A DNA stretch of 64,000 nucleotides from Ascarosepion bandense (GCA_037127315.1 JBBBDQ010000347.1:627501-691500); one strand, 5' to 3'. Counted from the stretch's first letter, positions 51,831-61,233 are shown. Notes: generated from the letters alone by a model not told the origin. A program made the numbers and translations.

Positions 51831-52169
51831 CTAAAAAAATGGACCCGTGACTCGTAGTTCCTTAGTTTGTACAATGTTTTGCATTCCCTGAACTACTTCC
51901 TCTGGATTCGAAACCAAGCATATCTGATTTGTTGACATCTCTCTGTTTAACGCAGAGACATTTGAGTGTTGAACACGCGTTGACCCCGGAGTACTATTCA
52001 CAACGGATAACTCAATTTCCTTTCCCGAAGCACTGTTGCTTCTTTTACACTTAAACATCCGCTTCCTGGCTATTATTCCAAGGATTATTATTACGCCGAC
52101 CACGCCAGCAATGACCCCTATCGTCAACCTCCTCGGGAGTTCCTCACATCCTTCACTAAATCTCTCCAT
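51831..52169 (-). CDS. Unknown single-pass membrane protein frame inside LTR element
   Basis: From an ATG at 52169 the frame runs 112 codons to a TAG at 51831. Residues about 14-34 (LTIGVIAGVVGVIIILGIIA) form one strong membrane span, preceded by a short segment with a cysteine and followed by RKRMFKCKR, so the 75-residue serine-rich tail is predicted to be cytoplasmic. There is no signal peptide in what is present. The frame is in the element's sense direction. It could be the C-terminus of an env-like protein or of a captured host receptor. An in-frame stop lies shortly upstream (about 52200). I do not recognise the family. Confidence 0.5.
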   Translation of the reverse strand: MERFSEGCEELPRRLTIGVIAGVVGVIIILGIIARKRMFKCKRSNSASGKEIELSVVNSTPGSTRVQHSNVSALNREMSTNQICLVSNPEEVVQGMQNIVQTKELRVTGPFF

Positions 52170-52616
52170 ATTTATCTGTTCCAAGGTATTTACTAGTTTT
52201 CAGAAATTAATATATCGTCAAAAGATATTTCCCAAGTCACATAAATGAAAATTCACAGAGGATGTTGAATTGATGGGAACCTGCACAAAAGCATAATTCA
52301 CAACCATAGAAATGTAAATCATTTTGCAGTGTACAGACATTGAAAAGAAATCAAAAAAAAACCTAACACTGCACAACCCAACGAAAACATTGTTATCAAC
52401 AAGTTAATCCAACTATCCACTTTAAAGAGTAGAAGAAACTTCCTTTACATGATTTTACATTTCACTTACTCAATAAAAGTAAGATTAATTAAGCAACATA
52501 CCAGTAAACTCACTTCACATATATGGTAAAATATTAAAAAAAAAAATCTCAGATGTTTTGTACTTACAGATAGGTAAATATCTCAACTTCTTCCTCCCGT
52601 CAACCCCAAACCTATG

Positions 52617-52712
52617 CGCTACTCTCTACATGTGGTCCTGCAACTCCTCCGTTCTACCGAACAATCCATATTTCCCAACTCTAGGGCCAGATCGGCAAGA
52701 GCACGCTGTTCC
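52617..52712 (-). pseudogene. Gag-like N-terminal remnant
   Basis: An ATG at 52712 opens a 31-codon frame beginning MEQRALADLALELGNMDC and ending in TAG. Just before the stop the +1 frame reads GRTEELQDHM, which continues more naturally, suggesting a frameshift. Position (about 250 nt after the LTR) and text fit the start of a gag gene, but no zinc knuckle or capsid region follows. Confidence 0.4.
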
Positions 52713-52930
52713 ATATTTTTTTTTCTAACTGGACTTATAAACACGAGCAGAAAACACACACACTATCAAATCAAAGAGTCACCTACCTCGGCTGATTGTC
52801 TATAGTCGCGCGGCTGCTATATATTTTCGTCTTCTTTTTTTCTTTCTATCCGGTAGTTTCAAGTCCGTTGAATTTTCAATCGTTGCCGTGGTAACCAGCT
52901 CGTATCTATCTGTTTTGTTGTCTCAAAACA

Positions 52931-52947
52931 GCAAGTCACTAGCACCA
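52931..52947 (-). other. Candidate primer-binding site
   Basis: TGGTGCTAGTGACTTGC begins with TGG and lies 10 nt inside the 5' LTR on the minus strand. The matching tRNA is not identified and the offset is larger than usual, so this is tentative. Confidence 0.3.
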
Positions 52948-52957
52948 AAAAGAAGTC

Positions 52958-53383
52958 TGTTGTATATCGACAAACACACATATATATAAAAAATATGAGT
53001 TATATTTTTATTAATGACGGTGAACCGTGTAGCCTAGGGAACAGAGTGTTGAGAGAGCGCGCTTCTAATGGGTTGACGGGTTGACGGGAGTGTCTCTCTT
53101 CACCGGCTGATCTCTGTCTGGTCTCGTCTGTCTCTCTGTCTCTGTCTCTCTGGTGAAATCCGTGCGCCGAGGTCTTTTTATAATCTCCAAACCGGGACTT
53201 CCGATTTTTGCCTCGCCCACGCACGCCCACGTAATTCTCAGAGACACCTGTTCTGTTTGCCTCTGTCCATTTCCGCTACTGCCGGAAATAAGGTCAAACA
53301 AACATCCGTTCCTTTCAACGACCGGAAAACAACCCCGCTTGCAACAGCCTTCTTCTCGGGTGGGGCCAGATTGTTATATTACA
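52958..53383 (-). repeat. 5' LTR of the 50726-53383 element
   Basis: 426 bp, same ends as the partner. The promoter-like TATAAAAA is at 53182-53175 and the AATAAA at 53012-53007, both read on minus, so U3, R and U5 occur in the expected order. Differences between the LTRs (indels in the CT-rich block and a 6-nt indel near one end) show it is not a very recent insertion. Confidence 0.85.
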
Positions 53384-53480
53384 CAATGATCTACTAAGTG
53401 TATGTTAGTTATGGCAATGGCCGAATGTGGTACCCCGTGAGGATATAAATCTCTGCTCAATCGTAAATGATCTAGCAAGG
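53384..53480. repeat. tRNA-like array monomer, right half
   Basis: GATCTACTAAGTGTATGTTA, TATGGCAATGGCCGAATGTG and CCCGTGAGGATATAAAT continue the monomer broken by the LTR element. CAAT is duplicated at the junction. Confidence 0.7.
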
Positions 53481-53637
53481 CAAACGTATCACACCTCATA
53501 GAGAGGTAACTGTTTTTACTAGTTTATGCAAAAGTAGGTATACATTAAGGAAAACAATTGTATTATATTGATTATAGAGACATGCTAATAATAACATATC
53601 AGTAACTGTATGCAATCTTTTACACACCCTATATATA

Positions 53638-53930
53638 TGTGGAAAGTGAGTTGCGGTGCATTGGATATCGACTAACATGAAATTGGGGAGCCGATTTCGA
53701 AATCTAGTTGAATTTCTTGCTTTCACTTACGGGCAAATGCTCTTGGTAAAGGTGTTAATCTGTCTCTTCTCTCCAGTTCTGGGTTATATAAAAGGACAAA
53801 ATGTGTGTTATAGCCTTGGCTGGCAACTAGTATACTGTAGAAAGTAATGGCAACCTACTGCGGGAATATTTTTGTCCAGTCAGTCGTGTCTCTTTCGAAG
53901 CGTGTATCATGTATGGGATTTATTTGACTG
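53638..53930 (+). mobile_element. tRNA-derived SINE (family A)
   Basis: Head GTTGCGGTGCATTGGATATC, B box TTTCGAAATC, then GTCTCTTCTCTCCAGTTCTG and CAACCTACTGCGGGAATAT. The tail is reduced. Confidence 0.85.
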
Positions 53931-53977
53931 TTTTATATGGTAAAAACGTAGCTTAGTAAATTACCATATAAAACAGT
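53927..53977. repeat. Perfect 17-bp inverted repeat
   Basis: ACTGTTTTATATGGTAA (53927-53943) and its exact complement (53961-53977) surround a 17-nt loop containing GTAGCTTAGTAAA, array-monomer sequence. Two tandem copies of GTTCAAAAATTAAGGGGTAA (one A shorter in the second) follow. Confidence 0.8.
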
Positions 53978-54110
53978 TCAAAAATTAAGGGGTAACAAGT
54001 TCAAAATTAAGGGGTAACCCAGTTAGGATCTAAATTAATAGTATTTGATTTATCGAGACATGATGGTTAAACCTTACACCACGTCAGAGTTCCGCACTTA
54101 TAGTTATATA
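53978..54110. repeat. tRNA-like array, last monomer
   Basis: AACCCAGTTAGGATCTAAA and ATGGTTAAACCTTACACCAC with GTCAGAGTTCCGCAC follow the monomer pattern. Confidence 0.55.
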
Positions 54111-54210
54111 GGCAATATTAGCGTTATGTTATACGATGTTCTATGGATAAATTGTCGCCATTTTTTAATTTTGTGCAAGTGCCTTATTAGCTTTTTATTT
54201 AATTCGACTG

Positions 54211-54255
54211 CACAGTATAGTAGGGTTATCTGGGCATCGGCTGTTAGAAAAAATT
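54211..54255 (+). repeat. Unclassified repeat H, copy 2
   Basis: CACAGTATAGTAGGGTTATC, TGGGCATCGGCTGTTAG and an A run match 23836-23880. It may be the end of the DNA transposon that follows. Confidence 0.35.
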
Positions 54256-54469
54256 TCACCATAATGGATTTAATTTGGCCAGAAATTAAGAAAATGCATG
54301 TTGCAATGCTTGACGTTAGTACCAGAGTCTTTAATACGAATATTTCAGAGTATTTGTGTGCAAAACTGACAGTTCAGAGGATTCGGATCAGATGGATGTG
54401 CTCAGTGGTGATTACGAAGTTACGACAAAATTCCCATCTGAAAACTCAGATCGTTCAGATAAGTAAATA

Positions 54470-54990
54470 TCTAACGAATTCATTTCTTAGGGCCCTAAAC
54501 TCAACACATACATTTGCACCACGTGCCTTGAAGTGGTGGTTCATCTCTGGGTCAAGAGTATGGCTGCTAGAAGACATTATACCTGGCAATTTTATTCTGC
54601 ACCATGCCATAAAGCAGGAGAACCTAGTCATGGCTATCAGACAATCTCCGCGATCACATTACCCCTCATATCTGGCCACCTAACTCCCCAGGGTGCCAAT
54701 TCATTGATTATTATTTGCGGATCTCAATTGAGCGAAAAAACAAAGTGACTCTTTTTAAACCTAAAGATGAACTAGAGGCAAGATTTATAGTAGCATTCTC
54801 AAACTTCAAAAAGGAGAACGTCTATAACAGATACACGATAATCCGAAGTCATTTGGAGACTGCAGTTGAAGGCAATGTTGATTTTATTGAATAAATAAGT
54901 TTTATAGTAGGATACACCAACTTGAACAAAGAGAACATCCATAAGAGATACAGGAAAATCCGAAGAACTTTGGAGACCGTAGTTTAAGCC
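54470..54990 (+). pseudogene. mariner-type transposase C-terminal relic with tandem duplication
   Basis: In one frame HYTWQFYSAPCHKAGEPSHG and ITLPLISGHLTP (usual ITPxxWPPNSPD, shifted) is followed by KDELEARFIVAFSNFKKENV and IIRSHLETAVEGNVDFIE with a stop at about 54893. About 118 bp later the last segment recurs (FIVGYTNLNKENIHKRYRKI, RRTLETVV). The S-P-D block with the third catalytic residue is scrambled, so it is inactive. A 212-codon frame covering 54045-54683 crosses this relic in another frame and is not considered a gene. Confidence 0.65.
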
Positions 54991-55118
54991 AATAACAATT
55001 TTTTTATTAAATTTATTTTCGTGTCATTGTGGTAAATGTTGGGGAGTAAACCCCTATTTACACACTCTATGGACTCTTCCATGGTATACAAATAATCTTG
55101 CGTACAGAGAACGGATTG

Positions 55119-55612
55119 TTGTTGTTAGAGTTGCTGAGACTCTTCAACTATAACACTGTCAGCACTCTGTTTTCGGGTAGAGGGCGCTCTCTGCTTCCGA
55201 GCAGAGAGCAATAACCCAGTCGTGGTTCTGCCGAAGGGTAGAAGCGCGACTGGGCAAAAATAGACAGACATTTTTTGGCCGGGCCATATAGCCCGGGAAA
55301 CCCAGTCAAAACTGACCATGTGTCACATGTTGCCCATACTGGGAGGGACAAATAAATATAGTTGTTGTTAGAGTTGCTGAGACTCTTCAACTATAACACT
55401 GTCAGACCTCGGCCTTCGGGTAGAGGGCGCTCTCTGCTTCCGAGCAGAGAGCAATAACCCAGTCGTGGTTCCGCGGTAGGGTAGAAGCACGACTGGGCAA
55501 AAATAGACAGACATTTTTTGGCCGGGCCATATAGCCGGGGAAGCCCAGTCAAAACTGACCATGTGTCACATGTTGACCTTACTGGGAGGGACAACTAAAT
55601 ATAGTTGTTGTT
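55119..55612 (+). repeat. About 243-bp tandem repeat x2 of LTR-junction sequence
   Basis: Two near-identical units, each with GTTGTTGTTAGAGTTGCTGA, GACTCTTCAACTATAACACT, a GGGCGCTCTCTGCTTCCGAG block, AGCGCGACTGGGCAAAAATA-type text and then TGTGTCACATGTTG with ACTGGGAGGGACAA. The middle block is shared with 36760-36930. The last part resembles the start of the 36977 LTR. Confidence 0.85.
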
Positions 55613-55850
55613 AGAGTTGATGCTTGTCAGAGCAGTTGAACTGCGGCTCGTTGGTCAGCAAGAATATAGACTTATTACATGGACTTACTTCTTTGTATCT
55701 ATTTGACTCCTACTAACAAGTATTTCTGAATCTACTAACCGTGTACAGGTTCTATAATTTTTGTTCAATATAGTTACACCTTTCCTCTCTTATATGTTTT
55801 GGGTTATTCTTACATTGTGGGGTTTTCTAAACAAGAATCCACAACTGTAA
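55561..55850 (+). mobile_element. Candidate LTR following the tandem units
   Basis: Starts GTGTCACATGTTGACCTTAC and ends near AAACAAGAATCCACAAC, parallel to CCTGGGATCCGCAACA at 37316. About 285 bp; the 3' boundary is uncertain. Confidence 0.4.
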
Positions 55851-55918
55851 ATATATCTATTTAAACGAGACGCCAGTGTTATTTCCAGTTTTAGAAAATA
55901 ATCTTCAACTGGTCCTCA

Positions 55919-55919
<1 letters not shown>

Positions 55920-55975
<56 letters not shown>

Positions 55976-56016
55976 CATTATTATTATTATTATTATTATT
56001 TATGGCAAAACACATG

Positions 56017-56059
<43 letters not shown>
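55920..56059. repeat. (TA)n, (TTA)n, (TA)n cluster
   Basis: About 26 TA, then 10 TTA-type units, 19 nt of unique sequence, and about 20 TA. Confidence 0.96.
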
Positions 56060-56062
<3 letters not shown>

Positions 56063-57270
56063 CAAGTTATGTTAAATGATAGAGACAACATATTCTTACA
56101 TATTTTCTTTTGAATTTTTTCATATCTTCTGATTAGACTTTTTATTTCCGGATTATATTTGTATAAAAATTGTCCAAAGTTTGTCCTAGTACTTACGATC
56201 GTCATCGTTCATCATCAGGAACTATTTTACAGTTTAAAATCAAATATTTCTTTGTAGTAGAAAAAGTGTTACAACATTTTAAAAGAAAATAAATAAACGT
56301 TAGGAATTTTTTTTTTAAGTTCAAAGGCAGTAATAATGTAAACAACATACACACGTGAAGATATGTATATACGCTTTTTTCTTTCGACGAGTAAACTTCA
56401 TAAAAATATATCATTCAAGCAGATGTCAGTCTTCTAAGCATAGTGCAATTGAAATGAATTAGTTATAGATGACTATTCTGAAAGTTAATAAACACTCTTG
56501 AAGCAATAACATTGACACTTGTTAGAATGAGCCGAACTGAGATAAGGAAAACTCGTCTTTTGTTTCATATCCAGCTTTCCAAACACCTTTCGAAATGATG
56601 CCAGTCTTCCGATCAGTGTACCGCATTTTATTTCATGCATATACTTCGAGACCAGCGCCGAATGGTCTCTGCAGCAAGCCTGCCACTTCGCACATCGATA
56701 CATGAAGAAGAGTAAAGATATTCGATACAGCTACTTTTCTCTTTTGCTTGCTGTGTAAAATTGCGTACGTATTTTAGATGACGATAGATCAATCTTCTCC
56801 AAAAAAGTAATAGAGATATTTATCCATTTATTTAGTGTTCGTATTTTCATAAGAGACAAACATTCAAAATCTGATTAGGATGAGAGCCATATATACTCAC
56901 TCATATAATCGAAGATCCGTTCTACATAATAACAATTTCTGTTGCAGGAGGCGTTTATGTTTTCAAAGTAGCATATTTCAAAACTCCAAAATTACAGTCA
57001 CAGGAATACAAACACACATATTCACACCCGCTACAAGTAATGTTCTCAGTTAATAAAAACCAGGACAGGTACATTACCAGATTGCTTAAAAGATCGTGGA
57101 AAAAACATATTTAAGAAATTAGTATTCCCATATTCGGAACTGAAATATTAATTTTGAGAGATTATTTCCGAAAAGAAACATTTTGCTATCTCTAACGTAT
57201 AAGAATTTACTAAGCTTACTAAAATCCGAAAGTAAAAGTTGTCTCTAATGTTTGGACACATAGACAAATA
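56060..57270. other. No recognised feature; one cysteine-containing frame
   Basis: About 1.2 kb. A minus frame at 56703-56485 (MYRCAKWQACCRDHSALVSK and on) reads like mixed protein but has no recognised motif or clear splice sites. Confidence 0.35.
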
Positions 57271-57720
57271 TACAGGGTGTTTATAAAGTCCGTGTGCACT
57301 CAAAAAATATAAACTAATTTGTATTTGTGATAGAAAGAATCTGTAAAAATGTTATAACGTTTAATGTACCTAGTTTTAAGTATAGTTATTGAAAGATTCT
57401 TTACCACAAAATTTGCAACAATTTTAAATAAGTAAACAGATGGATCGGAAGCGGTGAACCATTTTCTTAGCCTCCACGTTCGCCAGATTTGAATCCATAA
57501 GATATTTTATGGGGACATATGAAAACAATTGTGTATGCAACCAAACCTAGTTCATTAGAATACCTGAAAGCTAAAATAACTAATGTGATTTCAGGAATTA
57601 CTGTAAAACTGTTGGCTACTGTTTTCCGTGAACTGCAAAAGTTGTATTGCTAATGACGGAGAACATGTGGAAACTTAAGTAAAATTTCAATAAACCCTTT
57701 CAAAATATATATTTAGTTTT
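57271..57720 (+). pseudogene. IS630/Tc1/mariner-superfamily transposase relic
   Basis: ACAGGGTGTTTATAAAGTCC at the left looks like a terminal repeat. Further on, two frames read WIGSGEPFS, then PPRSPDLNP (catalytic aspartate in SPDLNP) and IRYFMGTYEN-like, MKTIVYATKPSSLEYLKAKI, TNVISGITVKLLATVFRELQ and a short end with NDGEHVE. The N-terminal half is deleted. Identification rests on the WPPRSPDLNP-type block. Confidence 0.65.
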
Positions 57721-57813
57721 TTCTAATCCTTTTTGCAAATTGTTTCTATCGCATATAGAAATAAAGTTCTTAAAGAAGTTTAACCGCTTCAGTGAATGTT
57801 AATTTGCTAGCTT

Positions 57814-58977
57814 TTTTTTAATCATTTCACCCCGAGCAAGGCAGAAATGCCACTGATGAGCGGGGGGCTACATTATTGTAAAAAGATTAATTAGAAAAGA
57901 GTGAAGAGTACAAACTAGTTAGAAAGGAGCAATAGAAAGCTGAGAATGCAGGTGCGATGACAGATACATAGGTGGAGAGAAAGGGAAGGATATACGGGGG
58001 TGGGGAGAAAGCTAGAGTCCAATGGTTAATAGATGAGTATTGACATTGCATTTAAAATTCTGGAAGTTGTAGTCGTCAGGAAAGCAAGAATATGGGAGCG
58101 AGTTCCACAGGCGGAAGTGCGAGAGAAGAAGCTGCAGGAGTAGAATTGTCTGCATTTGTCTAACCTGAATGTGAATGAGTGGGACCCAGTTGCTAGTCTG
58201 GTTGCACGAGTAAACACCTGTTGAGGAGGCACCAGTGACTTAGGTTTGTCCGAGCAGAAGCCATGAAAATATTTATAGAACAGACAAAGGGAGGCCACAT
58301 TTCGACGGTGGGAAAGTGGCTGCAGTCTAGCCGCCAGATCAGTACCTATCACATTGAGGAACACTGAGGAGAACTATAGGGGCGCCTGACCAGAGATGGC
58401 AGCAGTCCTCCATGCACAGACGGATGGTTGACTTGTATATATGCAGGATAGATTCAGGTGAAAAAAACATCCTGGATCGACATAGTGACCCAACCTTCTT
58501 AGCAGTAGATTTAGCTATGGATTCAACATAGTGGTTCCATTTGAGGTCTGAGGAGAGGGTAAAGCCGAGGAGGCGTAGTGTGTTGCTCTCACGGAGAATC
58601 GCTTGGTCCATGCTTATGGGAGGCAGGAGAGGTTGCCTGTGATGGTTGACAGACAACAGCTTGGTCTTAGACGCATTGAAGTTGACAAGCCACTTCTTGC
58701 CCCAATTCACCACAGAATGTAGATCCCCTTCAAGGTCAGCAGCGAGATTATGTCTGTCCGCCACGAGAGGTTTCTTACTGGTTCGGGAGTATCTTGTAGT
58801 GTCATCTGCGTAGCTGCCTACTTGGGACATAATTTCATCTGGGAGGTCGTTGATGAAAATAAGGAAGAGAATCGGGCCCAGGATAGAGCCTTGCCGGACA
58901 CCAGCATTCGTGCTGTAGGATGAAGAGGCACGCCCATTCAAAACGACCTTCATTTTGCGGTTATTTCAGAAAGATTT
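57814..58977 (-). mobile_element. LINE (CR1/L2/Jockey group), 5'-truncated
   Basis: The family 3' terminus is at about 57816 (TTTAATCATTTCACCCCGAG) with a short A tail. It is close in sequence to 8244-10598 over the last 1.16 kb and truncated at about 58977, within the QSFLNNRK block. Confidence 0.88.
58026..58953 (-). pseudogene. LINE ORF2 C-terminal half, frameshifted
   Basis: 58953-58339 has MKVVLNGRASSSYSTNAGVR, QGSILGPILFLIFINDLPDE and SYADDTTRYSRTSKK (the catalytic ADD box kept as YADD). 58364-58026 has the HRRNVASLCLFYKYFHGFCS region to the end. Relative to the 8460 copy, about 27 nt near 58353 are replaced by 4, shifting the frame. GVPQG is changed to GVRQG, another likely damaging change. 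Confidence 0.85.
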
Positions 58978-59194
58978 TCTTCTTAGAGTCCCACTAATTT
59001 ACGCCATCTGTGGCGTATAAATACTCAAATACTCTAAACTATGATATGAAAGTTGTATGCTCGCCAAGAGAATATGTAAAAGTGTCTATTGCTCTCCAGA
59101 TCGTGTTTTGTGAGAATGCATTTTCGTTTTCACAAATTTGTCAGTTTGCCAGTTTAAGCAAGTTTTTTTTGCTCTTGTTGAGTTTGAAATAGAA

Positions 59195-59368
59195 TCACTT
59201 CGAGTTTCTGATGTCTGAGATTATATTGTTTTTTTTAAACATAACTCGTTCTTTTTCAGCTTGCTTTTGAATTTCAAATTGCTTTTCTTGCCATCTAACT
59301 TCCCGTTGATCTTGTTGTTCAAATCGGAACTTAAGAAACTCGAGAATGGCGAATTTTACTTCATCCAT
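59195..59368 (-). CDS. Small charged coiled-coil frame, possibly gag-like
   Basis: An ATG at 59368 opens 57 codons to a TGA at 59195-59197: MDEVKFAILEFLKFRFEQQD, then QREVRWQEKQFEIQKQAEKE and RVMFKKNNI. The Q/E/K-rich middle is a likely coiled coil. I associate such starts with N-termini of LTR-element Gag proteins in molluscs, but I cannot verify this. No other LTR part was found nearby. Confidence 0.35.
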   Translation of the reverse strand: MDEVKFAILEFLKFRFEQQDQREVRWQEKQFEIQKQAEKERVMFKKNNIISDIRNSK

Positions 59369-60130
59369 GTTTATAGATAATATTTATTTTGTTTTATTTT
59401 AAGATAGCCCGAATACAAATTAAATTCAAATGAAAACATTTCATTTCTTTGAATAAGAAAAAAAATTAGTTTCTTACTTAAAGAAATAACACTTAATTTG
59501 AAGTGGATAACTTTAAATTTTTACTCATTCAGAGAAATACAGGGTTTTTTTTCTCAAAAAACATGAATTTTCGTAGTTTAGCGGTTCATGTTCAAATTCA
59601 GTGGAAGTTAGTTACACTTTTTTATTTTCGTTTGGTTTCCTTTCCTCGATTGCCAAGTACTATTCAACAGAACAAGGTGTGACGAAAAATACATTTTTGT
59701 TTATTTCGAACTATTTCGACCACTATTGATTTCCACGCAGCCATTTTAGGGTCTTCAATGATCCTTACGAATCATTGTCATTCGTAAGAAAGCATCTGGG
59801 TTCACAAGAATCCTCCTGTCTCCATAAAAATCCTTTTCGCCAAGTTGTTGTGACCTCGTCACCAAGTTGTTGTGGTTCTGTTGAGGCCTAAAATAAAGAC
59901 ACAAAGTCGGACTAATGCTAAATAAATATATAATAAAGACAGTAGTACAAACATATACCTATGAGTGATTATTAGCATGATTGTTAGTCCGGCTGTTAGA
60001 GTTAACTAGTGAAATAGATTTCGCTCTCGCTCTCGCTCTCTTTGCCTATCTATTATTCTGCTTCTACAAAGCAGAACTGGTGCTTATGTACACTTCGGAC
60101 GAGTTTATTTGGGTGAGTCCTCATAAGAAT
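59369..60130. other. No recognised feature
   Basis: Contains an imperfect inverted pair GTCGGACTAATGCTAA (59904 region) and TTAGCATGATTGTTAGTCCG (59971 region). Otherwise unassigned. Confidence 0.4.
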
Positions 60131-60139
60131 ATGAGCGCG

Positions 60140-60260
60140 TGACCAAGTAGTAAGAAAGTTCGCTTTCTGACCATAAAAACTGGGTTCGAATTTGACATGA
60201 AACCATGGTCGATTTTTACTGAAAGGTGACATATTATCGGTCTGGAAGAGGCGATCGCAG
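60140..60260 (+). mobile_element. Possible tRNA-derived SINE head of another family
   Basis: GTGACCAAGTAGTAAGAAAG followed about 35 nt later by CTGGGTTCGAATTTGAC gives A-box and B-box-like sequences at tRNA spacing. Nothing downstream matches families A-C. Confidence 0.35.
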
Positions 60261-60677
60261 CGTGCGGCACCTTTGGAAAGTGTCTGAAAACCATCCTAGG
60301 GTTTGACCCAATCCTTGAGAGTCAAATTGGGTGGACGTTTTTCTCAGGAGCCTTTGATGATTGGACGAGCACGAAGTCACAAATCATTGTGACCCAGGGT
60401 TTGAACATCCTGGCTTTATTCAGACTGTTATTCAGACCGAATAATGTTCTCTATCCCAGAAACTTTATCTATTCGCCCAGCATAGTTGCAGTATAAACCA
60501 CAGGTGATCTCTGTGAGTGTGGGAAAAACAAAAGTGTGCCTGAGCAGGCGTCTGCAATGTGGATTAGCTAGCCGCCTCGGTAGACAGGTGTTGTCGAATA
60601 CGAGCGGCCAGGCATCATTTATGCATGCTTTGCATGAACATTTTGTGTGCGATATTTAGTTTCGATAATTTGTTACT

Positions 60678-60679
<2 letters not shown>

Positions 60680-60727
<48 letters not shown>
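60680..60727. repeat. (TA)n microsatellite
   Basis: About 24 TA units. Confidence 0.95.
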
Positions 60728-60731
<4 letters not shown>

Positions 60732-60737
60732 TGTATT

Positions 60738-60845
60738 GCTTACGGTCATATCACGTTCTCGCTCAATCACCGGAGTTAAGCAACGTTGAGCCTGGTCAGT
60801 ACTTAGATGGGTGACCACTTGGGAATGCCAGGTACTGTAAGCGTT
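60738..60845 (+). rRNA. 5S rRNA-like sequence, 108 nt, probably pseudogene or SINE head
   Basis: GCTTACGGTCATATCACG at the start, AGTTAAGCAACGTTGAGCCT in the middle, and AGTACTTAGATGGGTGACCA with GGGAATGCCAGGTACTGTAA at the end follow 5S rRNA in order, including the internal control region. Against the usual 119-120 nt, about 12 nt are missing after TCACGTT. A (TA)n tract precedes it and a tRNA-derived SINE starts 6 nt after it. Confidence 0.72.
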
Positions 60846-60851
60846 ATTGAC

Positions 60852-61013
60852 GGATGTGCGTTGTGGTGCAGTGGATGTCAGCTCGGAGGGGGAAATCGGT
60901 GAGCCGTGTTCGAATCTCATTCGAAAACTTTGCATTCACTTACGCACTAGTACCCTTGGGAAAGGTATTAATCCGTCCCTTCCCTCCAGTTATGGGTTAA
61001 ATAACTGAGTTCT
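60852..61013 (+). mobile_element. SINE family A, 3'-truncated, fused to 5S-like sequence
   Basis: GGATGTGCGTTGTGGTGCAG (A box), GTGTTCGAATCTC (B box), then AAAGGTATTAATCCGTCCCT and CCAGTTATGGGTTAAATAAC. It stops before the central and tail parts. Confidence 0.88.
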
Positions 61014-61176
61014 GTTGTTCATGCGATCTGTGGCAGACGTCTGCATCAATTGCTTGTTATCAGCAGTTCCAAAATGTGTGCATGGCGCTAAACAAGCCTT
61101 CACCACTTTAAACAACTCTTTGGGTGGTTGTCTAACTGTGCTAGAAGTTCATACGTCGAAATCGACGGGAGTGTCC

Positions 61177-61180
<4 letters not shown>

Positions 61181-61230
<50 letters not shown>
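61181..61230. repeat. (TA)n microsatellite
   Basis: About 25 TA units. Confidence 0.95.

Positions 61231-61233
<3 letters not shown>

Larger units (their letters stand above)
50726..53383 (-). mobile_element. 2.66-kb LTR retroelement without pol, carrying an unknown membrane-protein frame
   Basis: Two LTRs (50726-51163 and 52958-53383) in direct orientation flank 1,794 bp. Orientation is minus: each LTR has, on that strand, TATAAAAAG then AATAAA about 170 nt later, and a purine-rich GGGTGGGCGAGGAA abuts the 3' LTR. CAAT flanks both sides (50722-50725 and 53384-53387). The interior has a gag-like start, no protease, RT or integrase, a frame with a membrane span, and a 22-nt A run (51411-51432 as T). 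Confidence 0.8.

Noticed and set aside
53000..53301. 76-80-codon minus frames in both LTRs
   Set aside because: They sit across the promoter and R region of the LTR, differ between the two LTRs by frame-breaking indels, and are best explained as LTR sequence.
50726..53383. Plus-strand orientation of the LTR element
   Set aside because: TG...CA ends exist on both strands, but the TATA box, AATAAA and polypurine tract are in the right order only on the minus strand.
54045..54683. 212-codon open frame, one of the longest in the window
   Set aside because: It crosses the end of the tRNA-like array, repeat H and the mariner relic, where the real transposase reading is in another frame. The peptide has no family pattern.
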